DNA from: Microcebus murinus
Lineage: Eukaryota > Chordata > Mammalia > Primates > Cheirogaleidae
Direction of reading: 5' to 3'
DNA: 64,000 nt
Assembly: GCF_040939455.1 (NCBI RefSeq)
Contig: NC_134117.1
Span: 53,021,001 to 53,085,000, forward strand
Shown here: piece after piece, positions 35,865-49,289 of the stretch
Layout: each line of letters starts with the position of its first letter
Numbering within the stretch: the stretch's first letter is position 1
Notes under the pieces: generated by a model
What the model was told of the DNA's origin: nothing
Database searches by the model: none
The model's input: only the letters and a program-made list of their open reading frames with translations
Made by a program: the position numbers and the translations under genes

Positions 35865-36130
35865 AGGTCCTAGGGATACAAGAATTAAACTCCACCCCTG
35901 TCCCTGTGCTCTAGAAGCCCACAGTCTAAAGAGAAGGCTGGCACACACAACACTGAACCGCAGTGGTCTGCGGGCATGTGGAGGGCATAATCCACTCTGC
36001 GGGTGGCCTAGTGGTGAGTGCTGAGAAAGACAGGTGCTCAGGGAAGGCTTCCCAGGAGAGGGGACATTTGGGCTGGGTTTTAAAGGATCAATAGGAGTTT
36101 TTGAGGCCACAGAGTAGTAATTGTAGGCAT
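35865..36130 (-). repeat. L2 LINE fragment
   Basis: 'agggatacaagaattaaact', 'agaagcccacagtctaaaga', 'agggaaggcttcccaggaga' and 'gctgggttttaaaggatcaa' are typical antisense L2 3' text. Confidence 0.75.
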
Positions 36131-37599
36131 TCTGCAGGGAAGGAAATCCTGTGTCTCCGCAGGGTTTGGGAAATGGTGATTCATCCCAGGTCTCCACAGG
36201 AGAGGGGGAATGGCGAAATGTGATTGGAAAACGTCCGCCTTGGCCTCGCCATGAGCTTGGACCTGCCCCCGGGGCCACGGGAGCCACGGCAGGTTTGTAA
36301 GCAGGAGTCACATTCGTATCTGGGAAAGACAGTAACTCCAGCTGTGATGCTGGTGCAGGGGCAGATTTGCCTGTGGCTCATTGGTCTTCCGTGCCAAACA
36401 CCTGTCCGTGCTTGGGGGGGCTGCTCTTTGCTGGCTGGGTGAGTGAGCCGGCTGCCCTGGCAGCCCCTTGGGAAGCCCCCTGGGGATGTGCATTGTGGAG
36501 GCCCGGCGTCTCCACTGTGACTGGGCTCCTGCCCAGACCTCAGCTGGCCTATCCTCTTACACCTTCACCTGTGGGCCACCTGCCCGGACACATCTGTGCT
36601 GAGAGACCCTGGGAGGGGCAGGGCGGCTGCCAGAGCCTTGTGCCTGGCCCACGTTGGTGCAGGCCTAGCTGGCCTGCCTCTCTAGCCTCACTGGCGGCTC
36701 TGGCTGTGCAGACTGCTGTCCTCCTGCCTCAGACTGTGCATGAACCACACACGGCAGGGCTGTTAGCTGGAGGCCTGGGTTGCCTGGGAGGCAGTATGAG
36801 CTGGCGACCAGAGTGACCCTGGAATTAGATCTCCAGGGGGGACCTGGCCTTCAGCGGGGCCCTGGCCTGTGGGTTCCCAGGCTGCAGCTTGCTCCTTGCC
36901 CCAGTCGGCATGCTGGCCTCAGTGCTCCCACTGGGAGTGTCCAAAGGCCAGGTCAGAGTGCAGTCACCTGTGTGTCCCTACGACCCTGGCACGGGGGACT
37001 GCTGGCAGGACCGCCTGGGTGGGCTGGCTTAAATTCCGGTTTACGTCTCCTCACCCCAGTGAGATGAGGGCTCAGCACATCTGTCATCCTCTCTGTGGCC
37101 ATGTGTCCATCCGCTCCCAGGCCCGAGGCGACAGTGGAGGCACGCACCACCATTTGCCCACTGGAAGGCCCACAGCTGTCCTCGAGCCTCGAATCCTCCC
37201 GTGTGTGCTCCGCGGAGCCACTCCTCAGGGGCCCAGTGGGGAGGAAACCTGTCTGTCCCCTGCCCTGGGCACTCCCTTCACCTGCGTGTCTCTGTCTCCA
37301 GGGCGCACGCCCTCCCGAGAGTGCCAGGTGGTTTGTCACGTTTGCCATTCAGGTCACCCAGTTCCCTGGGAAACGCTGGTCCCTTGGGGAATTTACGTTT
37401 GTAGCATGCAAGCAAGAAATGGGGGCCGTGACGCTCCTGCCAGGGTGGCCGTGGGGCTTCAGCGTGGAGAGGGGGCTGCTTCCTGATCACCGCGTGCCGG
37501 GGCCTGGGCTGCACGCAGGGCAGCGGTCGGCATGGGGGTGTCTCGATGGCAGCCAGATCCCAGGAGGTGGGTGGCACAGGCTTTCCCAGGGAGGCGGGC

Positions 37600-37760
37600 A
37601 GTATGGGGACCAGCGCTGAAATCCCAGCTCTGCCTTTTACACGCTGTGATCGTGGGCAGTTCTCTAACCTGTCTGTGCCTCAGTTTCCTCATCTGTACAG
37701 TGGAGATCACACTAGAGATCATGTTCTAGAGGTGCCATGTGTGTAAAGGGCTTACTTGCC
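37600..37760 (+). repeat. MIR SINE
   Basis: 'cccagctctgccttttacac', 'gtgatcgtgggcagttctct', 'cctcagtttcctcatctgta' and 'cagtggagatcacac' match MIR. Confidence 0.8.
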
Positions 37761-38419
37761 ACAGTAACCAGTACACTATGAAATGGTGTGGATTTCTTCC
37801 TCGGTGGGGAGGGTGGCAGGAGAGAAGGGGGAGTCAAGCGCACCCCCGTCTAAGCGCCACCCCAGAGGGGACTCTGGGCCTTCAGCAGGGCCCAGGTGAC
37901 TCTCAGTTATCACTGCTGTGTGACAGCCAGAAACCGAGGAACTTGAACCAGTCCTTCCTCATGGTTGTGTCTGTTAGCTGGGCGACCCCTCCTGCTTGCT
38001 CCCGGCTGCCCCCGTGGCTGGGTCAGCTGGAGGGTGGGCTGGGCCAGAAGTTCCCGGGGGCCTCGTTCACGTGACTGGTGTGGTGCTGGCTGAGGGCTGG
38101 GTGGCCTCGGCTGTTCCCTCTGTGGCCTCTTGTCCTCCAGGAGGTGGGTCTGGCTGCTCTCACGGCACCTGCAGGACGGCCTTCCAAGAGGGGGACGGGG
38201 AAGCTGGAAGACCTCTGAAGGCCTCGCCTTGGAAGTCGCATCATGTCACTTCTGCGCATTCTTTTGGTCAAAGCAAGCCACAAGGCCAGGCGGGGTTTTC
38301 TGAGAGCGGGAAAATGGACTCTTCCTCTTGAGGGAGGAGAGGCAGGGTCTCACTGCAGAGACCACGCGTAGGAACGGGAGGAACGGTCGCAGCCGTCTTT
38401 GCAAACATACTTCCTTGCT

Positions 38420-38570
38420 GAACATAGGCAAGGGACTCGACCTCTCTGAGCCCCACTTTCTGCATCTGTAAAGTGGGGTCCCTGCCTTGATGGAGTTTTG
38501 CTGGTTAGAAATCATGCACTTAAAGTGCTGCCACAGTGCCTGGAACAATAAAAGGTAGCTTTTATTATTA
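38420..38570 (+). repeat. MIR SINE
   Basis: 'gggactcgacctctctgagc', 'ctttctgcatctgtaaagtg', 'aaagtgctgccacagtgcct' and 'ggaacaataaaaggtagc' cover the MIR core and 3' end. Confidence 0.75.
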
Positions 38571-40489
38571 TTGCCAACATCTTGGAGTAAGTAAGGAAAC
38601 TGAGGCAGGCTCCCCGGTAGGTCTGTTTCCCGGCCTCTGACGCCCATTCCAGGGCTCTTCCTCCCACTTCCCAGAGGCCCCGTCCCGTCTGGGCCACCGT
38701 CTGTCTGAGTGGAGTCCCAGGGCCTGGTCCCTGGGGGGTTTCCAGTGCCCCGGCAGTCTGGTCTCGCAGATCTTACCTCCCTTGTCTCCTCACGGCCATG
38801 CCTCGCTGTCTGCCCCGGACTAATAACTTATTTATGATATGGAGTGAAAGCCAGACATCACCTCACATGGCTCCCAGGAGCAGAGCCGGCCTCCCACTCC
38901 GGCGAGGGCTGGTTTTATTTTTCTTCCCCGGCATCTTCAGGTGGTGGCTGGAGGGAGGGCGGCCCCGGGGCTGCCCAGCGCCCTGGCGAGTGTGCCCGGG
39001 CTGCGCTGGCCTCTCCGCCCGCCTGCCAGCCTCAGCGTGGCGCAGGCCCGCTGGGCTCAGAAATTCCGCGCTCCCCGGCCCTGCAGTGCAAAGCTCCCAA
39101 ACCATCTGCTAGGCCTGGCACTCAATTTCCAGCACGTGGGCCTTGCTTGCCTTCAGAGCCCTGAGGAACAGCAGCAAGGATAACATTGACACACTGCCTC
39201 ATCCTCCGCAGCACCAAGGAGCTCCCTGTCAATGCGAGCTCGGCGTCTTCAGATGCCCCTGTGTTAGGGAAACCTTCTTGGAGACTCTCAGCTCAGTGTA
39301 ACTCACAAGGTTCACCCTGACCTTGGCCTGCGTTGGAGACAGCTGTTGCAGAAGAGGCTCGGGAGCTTCTAGTCTCCTCTTCATTTCCAGCCCAGGGGAA
39401 GGGCTCACCCAGGGTGGGGCAGCAGCAGGTGAACCGCAGACGCCGGGGCCGGTGAGGTCCAAGCTCCCTGACTCCCCGTCCTTGTTCCCCACGATCTCAG
39501 GCGGCCTATCTTGAGTCAGCAGGAAAGACCAAGTCTATGTGAACAGAGACTCAAGGTCAAGGTGAATAAATATTATAAGCGACTTAATGTACTTTTACTT
39601 GTATGAAACTTTCTGTGATAGAAGCAGTATATCTAGCCCTTTATATGAACAGCTGGGTCTTGACCTTTCCTTCGGTGTTAGAAGTAGGGATTATATAATC
39701 TAAAACTGCTGCAAAAAATTTGTGGTGCATGGTGCAATATGCTTTTTAATTAAAGCTCTTCAATCCAAAAAGTAAAAAGTAAAATAGGCCATAAACTGTG
39801 ATGTTCATTGATACAGTAGCCATGGCAACAACTTCAGAGTGATGAATGCGAAAAGTGATGGGTCAAAAAGTGGCCTTCAGTGGGGGTGGGGGCGCCCTGG
39901 GAACCCTTGGGCATGGGAGGGCACTGAGTGCAGGTGTTTATGGGGTGCCCGCTGAGAGGGGCAGGGCTGCCTGACTTCTGCATGTCATTGTCTTCCCTAA
40001 AACTTGGAGGCCAACTAAGAAAAACAGATGGAAATGGCTCAGTTAGTGGGATTTGAAGCTCAAACGAACCTTCTGGGCTTTCTCAACTGCATGTCACCCC
40101 TGCTGCTGTTTTATGCATTTTCAGAATATCGGGGAGGGAGTGGGCTGCTATTACGTACACATTACTTGTCATGGAGCATTTAAAAACCCCGCAGTCTGAT
40201 TTTCTTCTGCTTTCGGGAACACGCTGGTGGAGCGCTAGAACAGGCCCTTCTTAGAGAAGTGTCTGAAGGTGAGATTGGCCGCCAGGACCCGGCTGGTCTG
40301 AATGCAGACCTTGTTCCCAACGGGTTGCTGAAGGGCTTTGTCAGCCTTTGCTTTTAATCGCATATTTACACCTTGGATCTGTCCAGAAAAAGCCCTACCC
40401 CCAGCAGAGGGTCCCTTCCGCCCCTTAAGGCTGGCAGGAGCCCATGCTCTGAATTTGCTCCTACCGCCCACCAGCCGCTGGCCTGGGTG

Positions 40490-40782
40490 CACTGGGCGTT
40501 TGATACTTTGTCACCTCATGATCCATAGTGCCTTGGTAGGGAGACTCTGGGTAAAATATACCATCCCCTAATCCTTGGCCACAAATGTGAGGAAGCAGAT
40601 CTCACATGAGGGCGGTTGACCCGAGGGAGTTTGCGTGAAGGCCTGACCCACAGGGCGCTTGTTTAAGATGGTTTCCTTCCAAAGTCAGTTCTTGTCCTCC
40701 CCGAAGCTGACGTCTAGAAGAGGGACAGACAGAGATACCTGGATGGGGATGTAGCACCCCTCAAGAGCCACCGGGGGCACAG
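40490..40782 (+). repeat. Inverted duplication, left arm
   Basis: About 293 bp whose reverse complement recurs at 42376-42671 with about 94% identity by eye (some 17 differences, mostly transitions). Key shared words are 'gatactttgtcacctcatga', 'aggcctgacccacagggcgc' and 'cttgtcctccccgaagctga'. No mobile-element family, terminal repeats or target duplication recognised. Confidence 0.93.
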
Positions 40783-42375
40783 GGGAGGGAGCAGTGGTGG
40801 GTGACATCTGCGGGGCAGGGCCTTCCTGGCAGAGCTCACGGTGGGGGCCCGTGTGAACTCGTGTGGTTCCAGGCACGGAACAGGCCCCGTGTGGCCCCCG
40901 CGTGGGAGTTTTGCTGGTAGTAATTCTGAAAGGGAAACAAAGCGGGTGTAAGAAGAATGGCGAGCGCCGCGGTGGTGTGAGCCACCGCCTGTCTCTCCGG
41001 GACGGTGGTCGGCGCCGCCCTCACTGCTCTCCCTTGCCCGCTGCAGTCCATCCGCACACGGCAGCCAGAGCGTCCTGTTACAGTCTAGGTCCTCCCACCA
41101 TGCGAGACCGTCCTCAGGGAGAAGCCGGCCAGGCCGTCATCCCTCCTCCTTGCTGCCTTCCCTGCAGGAACCTTCCTCCCAGGCACTGCCAGGGCCTGTC
41201 CTCCGGCTTTCCATCTCGTGTCACCTTCCCAGTGTCGGGCTCAGTGAAGACGCGTACATGCATGATCTCCTGCAGGCAGGAATGGCTTGAAACCAAGTCA
41301 GCACCACTCTGGGCTGCTGTAGGGCTCAACCAAAGGGCAGGCCTGGCTGGGACAGTGGCCTGGGTGGGGGGCCCTCTCGGGCTGGCCCTCTGCTGCTGAG
41401 GGCCTGGCTGCACTTTTTCCCTGGCATGCATCTGAGCCGGATTGTTCAGAGCGCAGGGCCTGGACGCAGGGCGCCACTCCTCAGCTCAGGGCCTGGCAGT
41501 CGCACGGCCTGCTGGCACTCGAGGGCTGCTTCCTGTCTGCTCGTCCCGCTGCCCGGACTTGGGGCCAAGCAGGGGGCCAGGCAGAGCTCCCTGCCCGAGC
41601 TTGGTGGGCTGTGGTGGTGACGGGGGGAGGGGGGAGCGAGGGGGTGTCGGGAAGCCTCAGAGACACGTGGCTCCTGGGCACTGGGTAATGGAAACTCGGG
41701 GTGGCTGCCGGCCTGGCAAGGTCTACCCTGGCTCCAGCTGCGCTGGGCGGGGTGGGGTAGGGGAGGGGGTTTGCAGCAGAAGGTGTGTATTTGAGCACCT
41801 GCAGGTGACAGCCCTGCCCCACCTCTGGGGGGTGAGGTGGGCGTAGAAATAAAAAGCGACCACCTCTCCTTTAAAAACATTTACCAAGCTTTTGAGAACC
41901 TGGATGACTGTTCTCCAAGGTGCTAGAGGACAGATCCAGTTGTCGCCTTCATATCAACATCAGCACAGAGGGACTGCTAGTGACTGTCCTTACTCTCTGC
42001 ACCGAGGACTCCCCAGCTTGCCCATGGCTGCTCGGCAGATCACAGCCGCCCCAGAGGAGTCACACCTTGCGGGAGGAGGTGGCACAGCTCACATGTGGGC
42101 TGAATGGCCCTGGGTCTCGGTGTAGGGGCTGTGCAGTAACCCAGCCGGCCTGGACTCCCCACCCCGCCCCCCGTTCAGGGCACCTGCATGTTGCCCACTC
42201 CTTTCCTCTCTTTCTTGCCATTCCCTGCATTATGACGAACCCCTATGCTGCTACTGCTCAATTTGTGAAACCGGGGCGATCACTTAAACATTCCTTTTGT
42301 GCCATTCGCCTGTTTGGAAGCCTCCAGGGTTGGGCTGAGTGTTTCTCAGCCCCAGCCGAACACCAGACCTCCTGG
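40783..42375. other. 1.6-kb spacer between inverted arms
   Basis: GC-rich single-copy-looking DNA with no gene or repeat I can name. Open frames on both strands here (for example 40863-41399) lack domains and reflect GC content. Confidence 0.6.
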
Positions 42376-42671
42376 TGTGCCCCTGGTGGCTCTTGAGGGG
42401 CGCTATATCCCTGTCCAGGTATCTCTGTCTGTCCCTCTTCTAGACGTCAGCTTCGGGGAGGACAAGAACTGACTTTGGAAGGCAACCATCTTAAACAAGC
42501 GCCCTGTGGGTCAGGCCTTCACGCAAACTCCCTCGGGTCAACCGTCCTCATGCGAGGTCTGCTTCCCCACATTTGTGGCCAAGGATTAGGGGATGGTGTA
42601 TTTTACCCAGAGTCTCCCTACCCAGGCACTATGGATCATGAGGTGACAAAGTATCAAATGCCCACTGTACA
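42376..42671 (-). repeat. Inverted duplication, right arm
   Basis: Reverse-complement partner of 40490-40782. Homology starts at 'tgtgcccctggtggctcttg' and ends at 'aagtatcaaatgcccactgt'. The outer flanks of the two arms are unrelated. Confidence 0.93.
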
Positions 42672-43138
42672 TCCTGACCCAGGGGAGAACATCCTGACCC
42701 CTGAGCCCCACCCACCGAGATTGGGGTGTGGCCTGGGCAGCAGTAGTTTTGCAGGTACCCCAGGCGATTTTAAGGAGCACGCAGGGGCAGGGACCGCTGC
42801 CGTCCCACCCTGGAGAGTCTACTGTGTTTGACAGAGAGGCTGGGGTCAGGTCATTGGGGACCAGGAGAGCCGTGTGGAGGAGGGAAGAAAAGGAGCTCAC
42901 TGCCCTACTGTGGGCCAGGCCCCAGGAGGGCCGTTTCCCATGCTTTGTTTCATTCTATCTGCCCAGTAACTGTTTGGTTTCAGATGTGGAAACTGAGGCT
43001 TGGAGAGGGCCTGTACCACGCAGCTGGGCAGGGCCCAGTGCTCACCCCCCAGTGCCGCCCCTGCACCTCCTGGCAGGAAAGTGGGATGGCAGGGAAGGCG
43101 GGTTACATGGTGTTTCTTTCTTTTAAAATACTTTGTCT

Positions 43139-43821
43139 ACCATTTGACTCAGCAATAGCATTGTTGGGCATCTACCCAAAAGAACATAAGTCTCTCTATT
43201 ATGAGGACACCTGCACCCGAATGTTTATGGCAGCACAATTCACTATTGCACGGTCATGGAAACTACCCAAGTGCCTGTCAATTCATGAGTGGATAACTAA
43301 AATGTGCTGTATGCTCACAATGGAATATTACTCAATCCTAAGAAACGACAGTGAGCTAGCACCGTTTATGCTATCCTGGATTAAGCTTAAGCCCGTTATA
43401 CAAAGCGAGACGACACAAGATCTGGAAAATGGGCTACACATCTACTCGCCATCAAATTGGTACTGACTGATTAAAACTATGGTGCTCAAAAAACGGTAGT
43501 GTTCAACAGGGATTTGGGGAGGGGAGACCACATCTTAAGGAAGTGGGGAGCATTGTGGGGGGAAGGGATTACCTCTATCCCTTTTTAGGGAGAGGTAAAG
43601 ATATACACTGTAACCAAATGTCTGAAAAAAAATCTGTAATCGGGAAGTGGGCAGGTGAAAGGGGGGAGGGGGGAAGGGTATGTACTTACTCTGTGGGTTT
43701 GGTGCGTACCACCTGGAGGCTGGGCACGCTAGAAGCTCTGGCATAGTGGGGTGGGGGAGGGGCAGGGGCAAGGTATGTAACCCTAACAATATTTGTACCC
43801 TCATAATATGAAGTAATAAAA
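43139..43821 (+). mobile_element. 5'-truncated L1 with 14-bp target-site duplication
   Basis: It begins inside the end of ORF2 ('gactcagcaatagcattgtt', 'aatggaatattactcaatcc') and runs through a G-rich 3' UTR to an A-rich tail at 43813-43825. AAAATACTTTGTCT at 43125-43138 and 43822-43835 is the duplicated target. The carboxyl end of ORF2 is still readable to about 43466, so the copy is fairly young, but it lacks the 5' promoter and most of ORF2 and cannot move by itself. Confidence 0.93.
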
Positions 43822-44294
43822 AAAATACTTTGTCTTAGGGAATGGGAGTTATGTGATTATTACCTGCTCACTGTAGTAGGCAGACATTCTGTGCAGAATC
43901 GCTCGCCTTTTGAGATAAGGAAATCATAGAAAAGTGAGAAAATACCTACAAGCGTAATTGCCTACCATTTTGCCACCCAGAGACAGCTCCCTAACAGCTG
44001 GTGCACTTCTTCCCTACCTTTCGTCTGCACGTGTTCTTTCTCACCTTTAAAATCGCCCTCTACCAGTCTCTTATTTTGGGTCAGGAATTTTTTCCCTGTA
44101 GGATGCTCAACCACTGGGATTTTTTTTTCCTCAGGGATTCTTTCTTATAGGTGGGGGATATGGGCAGGTCAGAGCCAGGCCAGAGTGGAGCCAGGGGTGA
44201 CAGACGGACCTTCCTGTGGTTCTAGAATGTTGCTCCCAGCCCCAAGTCTGCCCCTGCAGGCCCCGTTCCCCAAGCCATTGGAGCTCCCGGGCAC

Positions 44295-44550
44295 CCCGTG
44301 AGTAACAATAATGAGATGATGGCAGCACACGCAAACACTTCCACGGCCCTTGCTGCGTGGAGGGGACCTTTCTAGGTGCCTTGTGTCTGTGACTTTCTTG
44401 CAGCAGCCCTACTAGGTGGGTGTTACAATCCTGAGGCACAGGGATGTCAGGTTGCTTGCCCAAGATTGCGTGATTTGAGAGTCGCAGAGCCAGGATTTGA
44501 AACCAGGGACTCTCTGGCTCCAGGGTCTCTGCATGTACCCACCACACCCA
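44295..44550 (-). repeat. MIR SINE, long copy
   Basis: 'gatgatggcagcacacgcaa', 'cttgcagcagccctactagg', 'tgcccaagattgcgtgattt' and 'cagagccaggatttgaaacc' follow antisense MIR almost end to end. Confidence 0.8.
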
Positions 44551-45187
44551 CCATAGTGCTTCTCCCTGAGAAGGGTTCTTGCTGCAGATGGGCCAGGCCC
44601 AGCCAGACCTCAGTAGCCTTTCACCCAGCACCTCCCAGGGTGGGAGGGCCTGCAGAGGTCATGACCCTGGGAACTGAGGCCCAGTGGTCCTCCCAGATAA
44701 CTACTTCCAGCTGGTGGAGGCCTTCTGCTTCCTGGTGTTTCTTTGAGCCTTTGGCCTGCTCTGGGAGGTCTAGTGCTGCCGGTGTGGGGTGTGGCATGGC
44801 CTGCCAGTCGAGGACAAGCCCGGAAGGCTTCGGCTCCATCCTCCAGGGGCTCCTTCTTCCTGCCTGTCCCCAAGGCTGCTGCTCAGTCAGAATCAGCTTT
44901 CAGACTTTCTTTGGCTTGGGCTGAGGACTTGGCATCCCCAGCCTCCAGCAGAGCTCCCGTGGCTTGGGGCTTCCACATCAGGTTTGAATTATGTGAGATC
45001 TGAGTGTCGGCGGGCTTTCATCCCAGCCACGCTGACTCCTGCCTCCATGGCAGCGGGTAGCCTGCGTGCTGCATGCGTGTCTCTCTGTGCATGAGTGTCT
45101 GCTGTCTGCTGCAGCATGTCTCATCTCAGTGTGTGTCATCTCCACGCATGTCCCTCACCGCCCTGCATGCATGTTGCATGTTGCCTT

Positions 45188-45835
45188 TTTTTTTAAACAG
45201 CTTTGTTGATATATAATTTACATACCATGCAATCTACCCATTTAAAGTGTACAACACAGTGGCTTTTTAAAATTATATTCATAGATATGTACGATCATCA
45301 CCACGGTCAATTTTAGAACATTTTCATCACCTCAAAAAGAGACCCTATGCCTTTTAGCTATCACCCCCTAATCCTACATTCCCCCAGCCCTTGGCAACCA
45401 GGAATCTACTCTCTGTGTCTGTGGATTTGCCTCTTCCAGACATTTCATGTGAGGGGAATCACATATGACTTTTGTGTCTGGCTTCTGTGACTTGGCATCA
45501 TGTTTAAAGGTTCATCCATCTTGTAGCATGTGCCAGTGTGTCGTTCCTTCTTATGGGCAAATAATACCCATTGTACAGATACTCATATTCTCTTCACCCA
45601 TTCAGCTGTTGGTGGCCATTTAGCTTGTTCCGTCTTTTGACTACTATGAGTCATGCTGTGAACATTTGAGTACAAGTGTTTGCGTGAACATATGTTTCCT
45701 TTCTTTTGGGTGCTCACCTAGGAGTGGGATTGCTGGATCATATGGTAACTCTGTTTCATCCTTTGAGGAATTGCCAGACAATCTTCAAAGTGGCTGCACC
45801 ATTTACCGCTCCCCCCAGCAGCCTATGAGGGTTCC
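45188..45835 (-). mobile_element. Old L1 (L1M-type) 3' half, antisense
   Basis: 'gatatataatttacatacca', 'gtacaacacagtggcttttt', 'ggcaaccaggaatctactct', 'cttggcatcatgtttaaagg' and 'ggattgctggatcatatggt' follow the known L1M 3' part in reverse. Not coding. Confidence 0.85.
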
Positions 45836-47589
45836 GCTCCACCTGAGGACACGTTTTCCTGTCCTTGGGGCTCTCTTCTGTGGCCTCCGTGGAGATCTGC
45901 TGTTGGCTGAGCATATCCTGGTCTCCCAGTTCACACGCACACACGTGCCGTCTGAGAATAAACACATTTACATATTAATATATGCATGCATGTATACACA
46001 CATAACTTCAAAACAATTTGGCTTCTGTTACCTGCTGAAATAGTTGGGACGTCACCCTGACAGTAGACAGCAGCCGGTGACCAACTGAACTTGCTTGTTA
46101 CGGCCCGTGGCAGGACACCTGGGGATTTCTAAGCCAGCATTCACCTCCACAGCTGCCACCTGACTGTCTTCTTCGGGTGCCCTGGAGTGACACCCTAAAT
46201 TTGGAGACTTCCCTTGAAGGCAACCTGGATTGGGAAACCTCAGCGTGGCCGGGAGGCCTCTGGATGAAGAGGCAGCAGAAGGTGTCACCTTTGCAACCAA
46301 AACGATGTCACTAGCCACACTGGGAAATTCAAACAGCCCTTCCCTCCCTCTCTACCCACCCAGCCACCCACAACCCCCCAGGGGAGGCATTGCAGAAGCA
46401 GCCACGCTAGGGGGTTTTACAGCGTGGCTGAGGGTGGTCAGACCGGTGCATTGGGGAGTTTCCATTTGGAGAAACGGGCTGAGGACCTTTGCCGTACGTG
46501 GCTCGGTTGGACGTAATGAATGATTGTTTTGTTTTCATTGTGTGAACAACCTTTCTAGTACATATTTCCTACTTATTTACTGTCTGCAAAAGAATGAGGT
46601 GTGGGTGGAAATTGATATGGCTGACGTTTATTTTCTAGCCTACCAGGATTTATTTCCCCCCTTTTCTTGATTCTCTGATACAGAAATATGAGTTGATTTT
46701 AGTGCTTTAAAATGAGCTACCACTTTTCAGAAATATAAACATCTCGTAAATTGAGAGACGGGAGTAATTTAGTGAGGAGGCAGAGAGCCAGAAAGTTCTC
46801 ACTGCCAGTCTGTCTGCCCGGGTGGTGCCTGGTTTCCTGGCCAGGACAGGGGTTCGAGGGAACCGGGGCCAAACCTCTTGCTGTGCAGATGGGGAAACTG
46901 AGGTCTGAGGGCAAGGGACTGAGTCTGTCCTGCCTCCTGATCCGGAGGCCAAGCTTGCCTTCCTGTCCTCTCTCCGGGAGGAGGGTCCCCAAGGCCTGGG
47001 GGAGCCCAGACCTGGACAAGAGCCACCTGTCAAGGCCTGGGTACAACACACAAGACACGATGGGGACAAGGGCAGTCTCTGGGGAGGTTCTGCCCTAGAT
47101 CCATGGGGGGCCGATAGGATCCACAGTCACAGAGAAGTGTAGAAACTTATTTCCCACTTGCATATCACTGGGCTTGGCTCTAACTCTCTTGTCCTAAACA
47201 GTTAAGGGAGGGTGGAGCGGGAGGGAGAGAGATTTTTTTAACCCTTCCCTGGGGAGAGGCCTGAGGGTGTGGCGGCTGGAGCAGACCCAGGCTCCCGGGA
47301 CTCCACATCTCCTGGAGAAAAGCTGAGGAGGATGGGGCGTGTGGGGGTGAGAATCCCTTTAGGCCGAGGGGCAGTGGGAGGGGACTGTCCCTCTGCAGGC
47401 CGAGTGCTGTCTCCTCTGTTCCCTCGTCTGACTGCAGGGGCGGGTCTTGCCCAGGACTGGAAGTGAGCAGAGCAGACCAGGGGCCCAGGGACTTGCAGGT
47501 GGGGGTAGGAAAGGAGTGTTTTCTTGCTCCAAGCGGCCCCCAAGGGCAGAAACAGGCCCAGGGATGACCCAAGTGACAGAGCGCAGTGG

Positions 47590-47795
47590 TTACAGGCCAG
47601 GCAGAGCTGGGATCCGGTTCTAGTGCTGACACTTACTCGCTGGGTGACTGTGGGCAAATTACTTAACCTTCCTGGTCCTCTGTTTCCTCATCCATGAAGT
47701 GGGTCTGATATTAGTGCCTACCTCACAGGGCCGTAAAGATGGAATAAGATGATACATAAGTGGTAGGTACTGTTACTAATAATCACAAAGGTAAT
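47590..47795 (+). repeat. MIR SINE, near full length
   Basis: 'gcagtggttacaggccaggc', 'ttctagtgctgacacttact', 'gggcaaattacttaaccttc', 'ctcatccatgaagtgggtct' and 'acctcacagggccgtaaaga' appear in order. Confidence 0.85.
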
Positions 47796-47819
47796 AAAAC
47801 TATAAAGGATGGAATGTAA

Positions 47820-47960
47820 GGAAGTGTGTTTCAGCCCAGTAAAATGTTAGGAGTGCCCCTACACAGAGCATGTTATGTGTTGAAGGAGGGAGCTCTCTGT
47901 CGCTGGAGGCATCCAAGCAAAAGTTAGAGGCCCGCTCACTGGGAGTGTTTTCGAGGTGTG
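47820..47960 (+). repeat. L3/CR1-type LINE 3' fragment
   Basis: 'gagggagctctctgtcgctg' followed by 'gaggcatccaagcaaaagtt' resembles the conserved 3' end of mammalian L3 (CR1 clade). Confidence 0.45.
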
Positions 47961-49289
47961 AAGCCTCCTCACAGGTGGCAGAGCTGCAGTGGCCTTGGAG
48001 GTGTGCGCTGGGCCTGGAGGCCACCAGCTGGCCCTTCTGCCCCAGGCCCTGAGTGCCCTGGGAGACAGGCCTCCTTTGGGGGTTCTGCGGGGCTGCAGTG
48101 GCAGAGGACCTTGGATCTGGTCACCACTTGTGGTTGTCCAGGTTTGGGTGTGGCCTGAATGCCCCTGTGGTCCCCAACACTGTCTTTCCTCCCTCGCCCA
48201 GGGGTCCCTCTACCAGGAGTGCCCTTCGCTTCTCAAGTGGTTTTTTTTTTTGCCGCCCTAACAATTTCCCTCCTCTTCGGATGCAGTCATCCCCCTTCCT
48301 CCAGCTGTGGGGGTCTAGCCAGGGTTGCCAGTCCCTGGGTGACCGTGTGACCCAACCTGGACAGCCCACAGCTCTCCCTTGGCCTTCCCGGATGAGGCTA
48401 TGCAGGGAGAGTCTGCTTGTCTCCGGAGGCGGAGTGGAGGTGTGCCCTCCTGGACAGGGGACACGGAGCCTGTCTGGGAGAAGCAGCTGGTGCAGAGGGT
48501 GCCGAGGGGAGGGTGCTGAGGGAGCCAGGGCGGGCGGGTCTCTCGCTGGCAGTCCCTGTGTCACGGGGCCGCAGGGCCAGTCCATCCCCCTTCGGGCCAA
48601 GGGGTTTGAGTTGAATTTCTGGCCCTGTGCCAGGAGCCTGAGGGCACCCGTCCTTCAGGACACACAGACGGAAGCCCCTCTGGGACGCACGTCCACGCCC
48701 TCCATAGCACCGGGCAGGACGTTCGCCATCCTCGGTGCCTCTAACCCTGAGGAGCTCACAGCCGGAGGCTGGGCCTTCTGTGTATGTCCCCCGGCCCCGG
48801 CGGGCACGGAGCAGGTACGAGGCCACTGTGCTCCGGGTGAATGAACACGTGCTCAGCGTGTGTGACATTTCAGCAAGCGCATCTTCGGCACTGTGCCGGC
48901 AGCTGAGCACCACTGATAAACTGGTTGCCGGGGAAGCCTCAAACTGGCTCCGGTAATGCTGCCGTCTTTGCCTGGAACACGCCTTGGGCTCCTGATTGGG
49001 TCTATTTACAAGGGGCAGAGGCGCCCGTCTTGGTTTTGATCCCAAATGGTGTTTTCAGTTTGATTAATGGAAATAGTTGGAAGGGACATGAAAAAGGTTG
49101 GCCGCTGCTGGGGGTTAGCGGTGGGTGTTCGGTCGTCTTGGAGGGGGCTCTATAAGGGGCAACCTCGGAGCAGGCCGAGGTGGGCAAATTGGTGGGATTG
49201 AGTTGCAGAAAGTTGCCGGGGTTCCAATTCAAATGGGGAGGGTCCAGTTGACGTATAAAAATGGCTCCTTCATTCAAGGCTTTGTGTTC

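Noticed and set aside
42828..43466. 212-codon + strand open frame
   Set aside because: Its second half is the truncated L1 ORF2 end and the first half is flanking DNA joined by chance.
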